Below are positions 1 through 12,540 of a stretch of DNA of 64,000 nt, piece after piece. Every line of letters begins with the position of its first letter. Position 1 is the first letter of the stretch. A program made the position numbers and the translations under genes. The DNA lies in the NCBI RefSeq assembly GCF_011075055.1, contig NC_058145.1:8961228-9025227 (forward strand). The letters run 5' to 3'. The notes beneath the pieces were generated by a model. That model saw only the letters and a list, made by a program, of their open reading frames with translations. It searched no databases and was not told the origin of the DNA. This stretch comes from Mangifera indica. Lineage: Eukaryota; Streptophyta; Magnoliopsida; Sapindales; Anacardiaceae.

Positions 1-300
1 ATATAAATGATCTTTACTAATGTTGATCTTTATGATATTTACTGTCTCATCTCTCATGTATATCACTTTAATGGCTTTTGGCAGACATCTATTCATACTT
101 TAGTCAACCAAGTTTGTGTCTAACCTAGTTCAGAATATGGATAGCATGTAAAGCATTTATGCTCACTTTTAGCTCTTTGATCCCTCCTGTTAAAATTTAT
201 TTGTTAATATTTTTATATTTGTTGGATTTTAGTTTATGCTTTTGTGTGGATGTTCTTATTCTGATGTGATGCGCTCTTGGTTAAATGGCCTTTGCTACAG
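1..300. other. Intron-like sequence at window edge (NUP214 gene)
   Basis: No coding segment is visible. The stretch is T-rich and ends in an acceptor-like TTTGCTACAG directly before the first recognisable NUP214 exon at 301. It is best read as part of an intron of the NUP214 gene, whose N-terminal exons lie outside the window. Confidence 0.6.
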
Positions 301-3300
301 ATAATGGTGATGATAATTTGATCATGGGACTTTGCATTGATAGAGCTTCCCTCTATGGAAAAGTCAAAGTCAAACTTGGAGTTGAAGAAGAGAATGAACT
401 TTCACCATTCTGTATTCTTATGTGTCTTACTCTTGAAGGAAAGCTTAATATGTTCCATGTTGCAAGGTATTTACACTGTTGTTTTGATCTCTTCTTTTGA
501 AGAACAATATGTTTTTCCACTGCTCTAGCACACATCTCATCCATTTTTCAAGGGGCTAAGCAGCCTTGCTTTATTGTTAGCTTGTGTATGCTATATCTCT
601 CTTTAGTTGAGACTGACTTGATTGTAGCTGTAGTCTTTCAGGAACAACAGCTTCGCCTGGTGTTATGTCCACCCTTTCCGATGAGGAAGAGGATACTCCT
701 GGTGTGGTAACTGGGGAATGTGAATTGCCTAAACTTTCATCTGGATTAGGGGAACCAAATGAAGAAGCAGTACCTATTCGTTCAAAGTCGCAGGACTTGT
801 ACTTAAAGGAACTTAACATGGCTAGTGGTAGAGAAAATTCTGCCAAAAACAGCCTGAGGCCGTTTGCCAATTATGAGAGTTCTATATCTACCCCTGTCGA
901 TCAGATACCCCATAAAGGTACCACAATTGGAAACCAGGATTTGGAAGGTACAGGAGATCAAAAGGTACAGCTCTCTGTGCAGCAAAGCACAGATTTGGGG
1001 CAGCCATCTTCTAAGGTTTCTCACTGCAAGGAACCTTCTTATGCAGTTCAGAATTCAGGCGATCATAACACTACAGGGTTTGGATCGGGATTTTCTGTTT
1101 TTGCAGGAAAAGTTCCAACTGATGCCCCTAGCATATCAAACCAGAAGGATTTACCAAAAAGCTTTGAGTTTGGTAAGGAGTTGCTTGGAAAAACTGGATC
1201 ATTTAGCTTACAGAATGCATCATCTCAATCATGGTCAAGTGGGAAAAACATATTTGTGAACGAATCTAAAGTCAAATCACCAGTTATACCTTCAAGTCAC
1301 ATTCAAGGTAAAAATTCTGAAAATTTTGACACTATTGTAAGTGCTGCAAATGTTTCTGCTTGGAAACCTTTCCCCTGGAAGGATGCCACTGGTACAATAT
1401 CATCAGTCAATTTTTCTACTAGACCAGCCCAGGGTGATGAGCAGAGAGCTTCAACACAGATAGGGAAAATTGAGTCATTACCTTCCATGCGTAGTGTACA
1501 ATCTTCAACACAGATAAATTTTGCATCAGGAAAGTCTCACAACAATAAGCTTTTTCCTTCCAAAGATGACTACAAAGCTGCTGTCTCAGGAATGCCGAAT
1601 TCAGAACCAAACTTATCAAAACAGTCTGGCAATGTATGAACATCTTATGTTCTCTTCTCATCTCTTTTCACATTTCCCTGTATCTGGGTGATGAGCAGCT
1701 TTATATATGTTCTTTCTTGTTGTTTATATAGTTATTAAACAACATTCTAATCAATTGATCTGAATGTGGAAAGATTTTCCTTTTACCTTGACAACTTTGT
1801 GAAAATTTAAAGCCTGTAGTATAGAATGATATCTCTGGGTTTTTTTAGGTAAATATCTGTGCAGCAGTGACTGAGATTAAATTTTCTATACTGTGCTTTA
1901 AATTTTAGCAAGCATCATATACTAGCACACAATTGCTAATTATATTTGTAATGTTTGAAAAAAGTGAAAACCATGCTTTAACTCTATTTGTTTCTTCTGA
2001 TGATTTTGCTCACTGATTAAAAAATGAAAGTCTACCATTCTCATCTTCCTTTCTCCATGTACATTACATGCCCATGCATTCTGGTGATGCATCTTGTTCA
2101 GCATCATTTGTGTTTTTCTTTGCATTTGTTTGTTCATGTTGTGTAGTTATCTTTCTCTTTGTTGTTTTTTTTTTTTCTTTTTTTGGGTTGGGTGACTTTT
2201 AATTTTGAAAGTTGATTTCTGTTCTTTTTAGTACCTCTTATCATCCTTTTTCTTTCCTTCCATTTAACAGCTTAAAGATATGACAAAGGAGTTGGATGCA
2301 CTTCTGCAGTCAATAGAAGAGAGAGGTGGCTTTAGGGATGCCTGCACTGTTTCTCAGAAAAGTAAAGTTGAAGAATTGGAGCAGGGTATCGCGACTCTTT
2401 CTGAAAAGTGCCAAATGTGGAGGGTGATCTTTCGCACCAATGACTTGTATCTTATTTCTATCATTTTTACAGACATATATATATATCTTCGAATGTGCAA
2501 GAATTTGGGGTAGTAAAGGCGATAGATAACTTGCAAAAGTTCTCTTTGTTCTAATAAAACATAAGCATCATTGAACTCAATCATAAGTTCAACTTGAAGG
2601 TAGCTTTTTTCCAAGAAAGACCTTGTCCAACTTGATTATTGAGGAGGCTTTGAATAAAAAAAACTAGAAAAATAGCAATCTACTTGTGCTAATTATTGGA
2701 AATAATTATGAAAATCTGAATTTATCTAGATTATCTTGATAAATAAAACTCAGATAACCTAGAAAAATATAGATTAGGAGGGCTCGCCCCTAGCTCATTA
2801 GTATCATTGTGCACTATTCCTTGTATTTGTGATGAGGTACTACATTAATGTGTCCTAAACATGTTGATGAGTTCATGCTTTTTCATAAAGTAACTTGTTT
2901 AGTGTTTTACCCAGCTCTTATCTTGATTGCCTTGCAAATTTGTAGAGCATAATGGACAAACAGCTTGAAGAGATCCAGAATCTTCTTGATAAAACTGTTC
3001 AAGGTACTCTCTAATCTTTAAACATTGACGTGTGCAGAGGAATCAACACCTTGTTAAGCAGATATTAAGAATATTGGAAGGAACTGTAAATTTTGTTAAG
3101 AAAGATCTCAAAAAGAAACAGAAATTGAAGTTAACATATCAAATGTTTTACCAAATGGGTGTAAAACTGGTTTTCAGTTTTGGCAAGGAAAATATACGTG
3201 GAAGGCATTGTTAAGCAAGCTTCTGATGGCCGATATTGGGACCTCTGGAATCGCCAGAAGTTGAGTCCTGAACTTGAGCTGAAGAGGCGACATATGTTAC

Positions 3301-6300
3301 AATTAAATCAGGTATATCATCAAAAGATTTCACAAGTGGCTGATGTGTCCAACACCAGATTGAATTGTGTTAATGTTTTCTGCCTTACAGGATTTGACCA
3401 ATGAATTAATTGAGTTGGAGAATCATTTTAACACCCTTGAGCTCAATAAATTTGGTGAAAATGATGGCCTTCATGTGGGTTGGAGAGCTCCACTGAGCAA
3501 AGTTGGGCTTTCAAGGTATGGTTATTATTGATCAATCTATGTGCCACATTGGTATAAATGCTTCCAACTGATAATACTTGAATATAAATGTTGGGCTGTA
3601 ACTAAATAGTTTAAGCTTTTGAGTCAAATGGTAGCACAGTATCAAAACAGAGGGTTTGAGATTCAGTTCTCCATGTATAGATGTACTTACATTTGTATTT
3701 CTGTTGGTGTGATCCATCATATGTCCACTATTTATATGAATCAATTATTAATTTTTTGGTCTTGATAACTAGCTTAAGCATTTGATTTAAGTTTTTTTTT
3801 TTACACCAGCCAACCTAAAAGGAAAGTGCTTAGCTTTTATGATATTGATTGATAAAATGTTATGATTCTTGTGAACTTGTATGAAGTAGATGGAAGAGCG
3901 GATTATTTGAGCTTTATAAATTTATCAATCATGATTCTCTTATTTCTGTGCATCTCTGCAGGTGTATTCAATCACTGCATAGCTTGCATACCACAATGAG
4001 TTCACAATTAGCAGCTGCAGAGCTACTCTCTGAACGCCTTTCCAAACAAATGGGTGTTCTGAGTATAGAGTCTCCTGCAAAACAACAAAATGTAAAAAAG
4101 GAGTTATTTGAAATAATTGGAATCCCATATGATGCCTCTTTTAGCTCTCCTGATGCAAAAGTTAGTGATCCCTCTTCAATGAAAAGACTTCTACTTTCTT
4201 CTGGTTCTGCTGCTACAGAAGATCGTTCCAGGAGACGCCAATCAAGTGCTATGAAAAGCTATGATCCAGAAACTGCTAGGAGGAGGAGAGACTCACTTGA
4301 CAGGGTATTTTTTTCTTGGATTGTGTTTTTTGGTTTTTTACCTGGTACATTGAAATCCTTTTCCATGTATTTATCTTCATGCTAGTCATAGGTTGATGCT
4401 CTGTCCAACACTGCAAATTGTAAGTAAAAGTAGTAATATAACTTTTACAACTTGAACCATCTGAATTTTACAGTTCGTCCTACCAGAGTTTTTCTGTCTA
4501 AGTGTGGTTATACTACTTGTTGCACCCAATTTGCTCTTCTTTTGTCCCCCTTCCACGTCTTCTGTTTGGCTGAGAAATGTAGGAAATCTTCACTGAGACA
4601 AAAAATCATATACCACCAATCTTTGGCATATATAACATATCTTTGTTTAACAGGAAGCCTGTTTTCTCTCTTTGTGATATTGATGGATTTTGTACATTTA
4701 TTCGCATGTTCATGTTTCAGAGTTGGGCTAGCTTTGAGCCACCTAAAACAACTGTGAAAAGGATGCTTTTGCAAGAACGTCAGAAAGGTATTCCAAATAA
4801 ATTATCCTTGACTGACAAGAAAATTAGTCCTCACATGTCAGACGGGGCATCTATTGTACGTCCAAAGGATCGAACAACACCTTCATCATCGTTATTCCAA
4901 TCTGGAAACAAAGGTTAGACATTCAAAATTTCCGGCCATGTTTGTTACATGTTTACCAATACTTTTTTAGTAACAGTAATTGGGTGTTTTCTCTGTGTAT
5001 TTTTATCCTTGCCAGGTATTCAGGAAACTTCCCTACAACAGACTTCTGAAAACAAGTCAACATTGTTCAGATGGGCTAATGATCCAGTAGAACCATCACA
5101 ATCTACTGGGCCAAAGTTTCCTGTGTTCCAAATTAACACTGCTTCTGCAGTATCATCACATACGGCTCCGCAATTGCCCCTTACAGGAGAGCAAAATTAT
5201 GCTAGAGATGATATCACTGCAGACAAATCAAGCTGTGTTGATAAGTCTGTTTCAGTTTTGATTGGTGAGGCCAGGCCAATTTTGCAATCTGGGACTAGTG
5301 TGAATCAAAAGCCATCAACCCCTATGGTGTTGCCTACATTTGCTCCATCGATGTCAAAAAAAACCAGTGAAACAGCAAACTTAAACATTAAAGGGAGTGT
5401 GCCAACAAATTCAAAAACTGAAAGTGAGAGACCCCTGCCAACACCTATGAAAACTGGCACTCTTCAATCTAGAAAAAATCGTGATGCTCAATTATCAACA
5501 TCGGCAGCCACTGCTTCTGCCTTTCCTGGAAAAGTTGCACAGTTTGATGTTGCAACTAAAAGCAATCCTGGTGAAAAAGAATCAAGCTCTTCTGCATTCT
5601 CAATGCTACCTGCTTCATCATCTCCAATGTTTAGTTTTTCAACTGCTTCCCCATCCACATTATCCACCTTATCTTCAACTTTCTCATCATCTGTAATGCC
5701 ATTTGGTGAGTCATTGACTACTTCTAAAGCCTCTATAGATGTTAAGCCAATAGTTTCTTCAACATCCATGACCTTACCTTCTACCTTATCAATTGTTTCC
5801 CCATCCTCAGTATCAGCTTCTTCCTCTACGACTTTTTCCTCTTCTAGTTTCTTCCCTGTTCAGGCTCCCAAAACACCAGTGCCCTTATCTGATACCCCCC
5901 CTGTGAATTTGACATCAGAGTCTCCTAAACAAGAGTCTCAACTCTCTACAGATAAACTTATTTCAAAAGCAGAAGGGAGTACTACTATGCAAACAAGGCC
6001 ATTGCAGTCAGGTCCTTGTGTGGTTGTATCTGGTTCAAAGCCTGAAACTTCTGTGTCATCTGCCACTGCAGTTGAAACTCCAACTTCAGTGTCATCTGCC
6101 TCTTCAGTTGAAACTCCAACTTCATTGGCATCTGGAAGCAAGCCTAATTTTACAAGTGCAGCTGGTAATGTATTTAGTGTGACGTCAAATGCTCAACGAG
6201 AACAGTCACATACTTCAAACACTCTATTTGCATCATCGATCCCAACTTCTGCTAGTACCACTGGTGCCAAGAATGAAAGCTTGGACATTGCAGTTTCACA

Positions 6301-7188
6301 GGAGGATGAGATGGAGGAGGAAGCTCCTGAGACTAGCCAGATGACTGAGCTTAGCTTGGGAAGCCTTGGTGGTTTTGGAATTGGCTCAAGTCCCAATCCA
6401 GATCCTCCCAAATCTAATCCATTTGGTGGTGCTTTTGGTAATGCTGCAACAAGTCCAGTAAGTTCACCTTTCAGTATGACAGTTCCTAGTGGACAGCTGT
6501 TTAGGCCTGCATCAATTAGCTTTCAATCTCCACATTCTTCCCAACCATCTCAGCCAACAGCATTCAGTTCTTTCTCTGGAGGCCTTGGGACTGGATCAAC
6601 TCCTCAAGCTCCTGCCCAAACTGGATTTGGCCAGCCAGCCCAGATTGGGTCTGGCCAGCAAGCATTGGGGTCGGTTCTTGGGTCATTTGGGCAGTCAAGA
6701 CAAATTGGTGCTGGTCTACCGGGAGTGGGTTTTGCTTCTGCAAGTAGTTTTGGTGGTGGTTTTGCTGCTCCAAGCCCCACTGGTGGCTTTGCTGCTGTTG
6801 CTTCAGGTAGTGGTGGATTTGCTAATTTGGCCTCAGGTGGTGGGGGATTTGGTGGTGTGGCATCAGGTGGTGGTGGATTTTCAGGTGTGGCTTCTGGAGG
6901 AGGATTTGGTGGCATGGCTGCTGCTAGTGGAGGTGGAGGCTTTGCAGCTGCTGCCTCAGGTCGAGGTGGATTTGCTGCGGCAGGTAACAGTTTTAGTTGA
7001 TCTTTCCTTTTTTTGGTTTAGATGGTCGTGGATTTGACTTAGTTTTGCTTACCATTTTGATACTGAATCATTTATTTACAGGTGGTGGTGGATTCGGGGG
7101 ATTTGGTGGGCAACAAGGATCAGCTTTTGGTGGGGGCAGCGCAGGAACTGGAAAACCTCCTGAACTCTTCACACAGATGAGGAAATAG
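301..7188 (+). CDS. NUP214: NUP214-type FG nucleoporin, 3' part (N-terminus outside window)
   Basis: Large nucleoporin of the cytoplasmic side of the nuclear pore, acting in mRNA export and transport. Inferred exons: 301-466, 628-1633, 2271-2423, 2946-3003, 3178-3311, 3391-3515, 3962-4304, 4721-4913, 5016-6983, 7082-7188 (stop TAG). Phases agree throughout and give about 1416 residues. The first exon encodes the end of the predicted N-terminal beta-propeller ([30 protein letters not shown]). A disordered Ser/Thr-rich part follows, then a helical, coiled-coil-like middle ([39 protein letters not shown]). A long Ser/Thr/Pro-rich part leads to an FG/Gly-rich tail ending [10 protein letters not shown]. 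The acceptor at 626/627 is chosen over the AG at 640/641 because only it keeps the frame. Roughly 400 N-terminal residues should lie upstream. The family call rests on domain order and recalled similarity to Arabidopsis At1g55540. Confidence 0.85.
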
Positions 7189-7759
7189 ATGTGGCTGTGT
7201 TTTGTTGATCAGAAGAGGAAGTCCTTTTTTATTAAGTTTTGAAAAATAACTGATTTTAAGATTGTTTGTAGAAGAAACGGATCTGGGTTCCAGACTCTGA
7301 TATTAATGAGTATGTTTTAGTTAGCTTCAAATTTGTTAGCTACTGGGCTTTAAACTCGTCCTGAAGGCATATACCAAGAATGATATAAATGGGAATGTTA
7401 ATTAAATTAACCAAATTTTTTGGGGTTGAACATTCAACCAAATTAGCCAATCTCTGACTTTCTAGCACGCCTTGTGCTTCTTCAATGAATTTGTCTTTAA
7501 TGTCATGAAAACAATTAAACAACACTTCAATTTATCAAGAATTTAAGACAGCTCAAATTATAATATGAAGTGAAACAAGGGTAATTTATGAAAATATAGT
7601 TCAAATTTGTTTAATCTCCCTCCAGTTTTGGTAATTTATTAATATCCCCAAAAGAATTCCAGCATTCCCTCTTATTTCAATCAAAACGGAACAACCATAA
7701 AGTTGCTAACACAATTCATAATCAAAATTATGACTACTTGGTAATAATTCTACATGTAA
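7189..7759. other. Convergent 3' UTR spacer, NUP214/RHIP1-like
   Basis: 570 bases between two tail-to-tail genes. No coding segment is visible. It should hold both 3' UTRs and their polyadenylation regions. AT-rich with poly-T and poly-A tracts. Confidence 0.5.
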
Positions 7760-10368
7760 TCAAACAGGAACTCCTAACTCAGAGATCTTCATTATCCGTT
7801 TATCAAGCACAACCCTCTGCCTCTTCAGAAGTGAAGCCATAGAAGCAACCTAATTCAAACATAAGAGAGATAAAAAGTGCCCTCAAGATTAATCGAGACT
7901 CAAAACTCTTGCTTTCGGTATTTATGGATACATCTATGTAAGCATGAAGAAGATGTTGAATTTACCTCAGCTCTAAGTTTCAATGCCTTCCTACCAGGGA
8001 TTTCTCTCAGGCCTTCCATCAAATCTACACCAAGCATATATTATAAGCGGTCACATTCTTCCATTGTTAACAGAAAATTCATCCCAAGATTTTTTTTGTT
8101 CAAAACACCTTTTTTAGTAAAAAGTAGGTGTCTAAGTGAGCCAAACCGTGACAAATATTTGGCTTATCAAGCTCTGCTAAATATTCTAGAAAAAAAAAAA
8201 GGTTAAATCAACTGAAGTTACAAGTTTATATTTCAACTTCAGGTTATTTCAAGGGAAGGAGGAAAAAAAGGTAACAGCATTGTGTGTGAAATGCCGTAAT
8301 TCATATCCTTTTGGAAAGAGAATTCTTTTCTATAATCAAGACAATTTTATGGGAATTTTAAAAATATGAAACCAAGACTCTAACAGTCCTCCCACTGTAC
8401 CATCATAATAAAGGAAAAGAAAAAGCAAACAAGAATGTGTACTACCTGCAGCTTGGGCTTCAACTTTGTAAGCTTGTTTCGCAAGATGCTGAACTTGACT
8501 TCCAGCATTCCTACAAAAATATAACCTGAAGCGATCAGGACGGATAGTTAATGAGAGTTTTGCAACAGAGAATAGTTGTGAAGATCACTTTACATGAGCT
8601 CTGTTTCTCCATGCTTCATATCCTTTTCAGCAAGACTTGCCCTTTCAAGCAGTTTTTTGCTCTCCTTCTTCATTAAATCAACAGAAAGGTGTAACTCATT
8701 GACATGCTTCTCAGCCTTGACAAACTTTGCCTGCATAACCAATTGTGGCAGAAGAATAAAGAGAATGATGTACTGAATTATATGAAGCCTGGGGGGCCTG
8801 AGGCTTAGTTCAAAAGTACTAATCATGTTTGTTTTTTTACTTTCCATTTTCAATTATTTTCAAGCCTACAAATTAAAACAAACCTCTCTTCACCTTACTA
8901 TGAGCAGAATTCAATCCCAAGATCCAACCAACTGAACTAGCTAGTACCCATACTAAATTACTAACAAATTGTGCAGACAGATACATATACTTAACCTTCC
9001 ACTCATAGTTTCAATAGGGAGAACGGAGTTTCTATAGAACAAAGAAGATAAATACCTCCTCACTTTGAAGTCGACCCAACGTCTGACGAAACAAAAATCT
9101 TCTCGGGCCTGCAGAGAAATCCTTTATAGAGATAAATTCAAATAGGATTGAGAATAAACATATGCACAAAAATATACTGAAAGTAGTCACAAGGTATGAA
9201 ATGCAAGAAAAGCATATAGCCATACATGCATATACAGGGAGGGTCAATTGAAAGGTCAAAGCCTAAGAATTAAAAAATCCCTCCATTGACATTATTCAAA
9301 GGAAAAGTAAATGTAATTTTCTGTAGTATTCAACATTATAAAGCATAAACATACGTTTAGTGAGTCAAGTCATCAAATGAAACTGAAGTCAAGTATAATA
9401 AACTGTGTTAGGCAGTAATGCCGGGGGCTCATAAATACGTTCAACTGAATAGCTGTTCATCATGACCACCATAACCAAATTGGCAAAATAAAAAATCATT
9501 ACATTGAGTATGTAAAAGAACCAAGAATTTTCAATTTCTTTCTTCAGAAAAAGCCAGCGTCAAATTTGCATCTTGATACCTCGCAAAAGAAGGAAAGCAG
9601 CAGAAAGACCTATCCCAATAGCAGCACCAGGGTGTTCCCGTGCACTCTTTAACTCCTCTGTAAAAAATACCAAAGAATCAGCTGGTCAAAATATCATCAA
9701 TTTAAATTAAAACATATTAATATAATGAAGCAACCAAGATAAAAAATAATAATAAATTCCCAAATGAATATCCTGTAAGCCATGTTTCTGAAAAACCCTT
9801 TAGCTGGCAAGCAAAAACAAGCAGTGAAAATTAAGCCCACATAGCATGGCCTCCCACATGTAAAGGGCAGGGCATGAATAGCTTAGAGTTGACTAGCGAT
9901 ATACCACGATAAATCACTCTTCCCTTGGTACAGTTCGGGCGGGTCCCCGTTCACAAAAAAAAAAAATTATGCCCACATAGATTTCAACCGAGTGTCGATA
10001 AAATTACTAGGAAAACGCAAAATAAACAGACGAAAGCGAAGCAAAGAAGTGACCTTTAACTTTGTTGAGGAAAGCTTGTTCGTAAGCTGTGTACTTTGCT
10101 ATAGCATGGGGAACAGAATCCTAGAAAAACAAAGCAATGAGTAATAAAGGAAAAATGTATTTAAATTTCAATTAGAAAATTATAAATGGAAGAAGGATAA
10201 ATTGAAAACCTGCAAGGAACGAAAATGGGTGGAAGAGTTTTGTTGAAGTGAACGAGCAGAGAGAAGAGCAGAGTCTTTAGATTGAATGAAAGAGCGTTGC
10301 AGATCCTCCACCCATTCTTTGGCATCTTTAGCTTTAGATGGCGCTGCCGATTCCCCTTCTGAAACCAT
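7760..10368 (-). CDS. RHIP1: RGS1-HXK1-interacting protein 1-like membrane/coiled-coil protein
   Basis: Exons on the minus strand: 10368-10210, 10120-10054, 9657-9580, 9108-9056, 8730-8594, 8510-8446, 8024-7966, 7849-7760 (stop TGA). They sum to 708 nt, 235 residues, with consistent phases. The ATG at 10368 ([12 protein letters not shown]) is chosen because the upstream in-frame extension begins with GTG. Seen: an acidic/charged N-terminus, a short hydrophobic segment near residues 86-101 ([16 protein letters not shown]), then a Lys/Glu-rich coiled-coil stretch ([19 protein letters not shown]) and a basic C-terminus ([13 protein letters not shown]). Arabidopsis RHIP1 (At4g26410) is reported to associate with the sugar-sensing proteins RGS1 and HXK1. 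The assignment rests on architecture and local gene order. An alternative is an unnamed paralogue of the same small family. Confidence 0.75.
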
Positions 10369-12535
10369 GTTCTCCTCTTCCTTCTTCTTCGACTTCACTT
10401 TGCTCTTATTTTATTTTGCCCACCACAAGAACAGGACCACTTCGTCATGTTTCTTATGATCCCAGGTTTTTAAAGAGTTTTATATTTGTAGGGTGTTTTT
10501 CTGAGATATGCCATATTTCCTTAAATTTATTTCCCAAATCACCCCATGAGACGAGTCAGGTTAGGTCAACTTGCTAGGACTGAAGAGCCTGTAGCATGGG
10601 TCATGACCCTTTGGTCCTACCTTCGTGAGCTTGTAGTTAGCGGGCCTATTTGTTTTTACGAGTTAACCTATTAAATTATAATATTTTAATATTTTTAAAT
10701 TTTTAATAATATTTTATAAATTATGTCAGGTCGACTTATGGGTTTACCCCAAGGCTCATGCACGACTCAATTATAATATTATTATTGAATTTGAACTTGC
10801 CTTTAAACCATAGCTCAAGCTTGACTTTGAAATGATTCAAAGTGTTATTGAATTTGTTCCAAAGTAAATAGTATTATCGAAAAAATAAATAATATTATTA
10901 TAAAGGAAACAATATTATTAAAATAAATAAATAAGTTAAATTTAAGTCAAGTTAAAATTTTAATTCGAATTTAATTTTTTGAAACTGAATGTAAATTCAA
11001 TAAGCTAAGTTTGAATGCATCCTTATGCAAAATGGGGACATATTAAGCTCTAATAAGCACTCAACTATAATAGATAAGGCTAGTACGCATATAGGTGTAT
11101 CACTTATAATGGGTAGGGTTTGGCAAATAAGTATCATACATAATAATATTGTCGAAACAATAAAATTAGATGTACGTACTAATTTGTAAATTAATAGCAA
11201 TATATTATTGTATTACTAAGTGATTTGAAATTAAAAATAAAATAAAATTTTTTATATATAGACAACCAAGTAAATTGTTTACGTTAAAATGCAATCCACG
11301 GATTGAGTTGATCAGAATTGAGAAATTGCAATTTGGTTTGGTTCTTCAACCAAATTTATTTTCAAGTGAAAAAATCTAATTCAATGCAACTCAATTCTTC
11401 CAAAAATCAAATTGAACCAATTTCGCTTGCCACTAGGTGTCAAATGACAAATTGTCATTCTTAAAATAAAAATGACATTTTTTTCATCTTTCATCAAAAA
11501 TCACATGCTTCTTTTAATGATGGGTACTTTTGTTAGTTCATAATATATTAACACATTTACACCCTTAAATTATGATCCTTTTTCACCCAATTAATAATTT
11601 ATCACTTAGAGTTCAAATATTCAATTTTAAAAAAAAATCAAAACTTTAACTAACTCCTATCAATCTCAAACTCATAATTGCATCAATTACGGTTGAAATT
11701 AGGGTTAAAAATTGTATTATCTTAGCATGAATAAAGAAAGTAGTTAATGGTAAATGTATCGGCAATTGTTTTAAATTTTATTTTATTTTTAAATTTGGAG
11801 GAGAAAATGTTTTTAAGAAAGTTTAGGGGTAAAAGTTTTATTTACCCTTAGAAAACAGTAAAAGTAATAAAAGGTATTTTTGTCTTTTAAGCGTGTCTAT
11901 TTTTAAAATTTACAAATTTCACTAAATACACTTGACAAAAGTTGAGAAAAGTATCATATTTTATCTTAAAGGTGACAATTTGTCCTATTGATATTGTCCG
12001 AGTAAGAATTAGTCATTTTTCTTTTGTTTGAGGAACCCTTATTTAAGTTAAGAGTTATTTTTTTGATCTGATCAGGCTAAACCCACTATACTAAATAGGT
12101 GAAAACCTCATATATAGTGATTGGTCCATAAACACTATTTGAAGTAAGTCAAATATTTAATTTTTATATGTCTCTCATAAAATTTGAATAGATAATTTTG
12201 AAAATCTATCAAATTTGCAAGGACAATATTATTTTATAACTATATAATTGTTAGACTACTTCCTATTTTAAATAATAGATTAGCATTAATTATGGTTAAA
12301 AGTAATTTATTAACAAAAAAGTCATTTTTTATATGGCCATAAGATTATTACCCAACCAAGTTTTTCTAATTCCCACCTTTAAGGTCTAAATTCGTACTTA
12401 TCCCCAAGTATCCAGTTCTATTGATGAAGAGCTTTCACTCATTTTTTCTCTTCTTATGCAACTCATCCATGTCTCCTTTTTCAATTTAACAGTCTAAATA
12501 TATAAAGCAAAAACGACTCACATTGTAGAATGTTG
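10369..12535. other. AT-rich intergenic spacer, repeat remnants
   Basis: The RHIP1-like promoter and 5' UTR occupy the first few hundred bases. Beyond that the sequence is AT-rich. A short GC-richer patch at about 10540-10760 (GTCAGGTTAGGTCAACTTGC...) resembles a dispersed repeat. I see no ORF with domain-like content. Confidence 0.5.
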
Positions 12536-12540
12536 ATGTA

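Noticed and set aside
3032..3214. Possible extra NUP214 exon (acceptor-like GTGCAG at 3034)
   Set aside because: No donor keeps the frame. Joining 3003 directly to 3178 gives the expected [14 protein letters not shown].
5488..5769. 93-codon open frame on the minus strand
   Set aside because: It lies antisense within the large Ser/Thr-rich NUP214 exon. Low-complexity coding sequence often leaves the opposite strand open, and there is no domain.
6489..7037. 182-codon plus-strand frame rich in Leu and Val
   Set aside because: Out-of-frame shadow of the Gly-rich NUP214 tail. It crosses a supported intron boundary at 6983.
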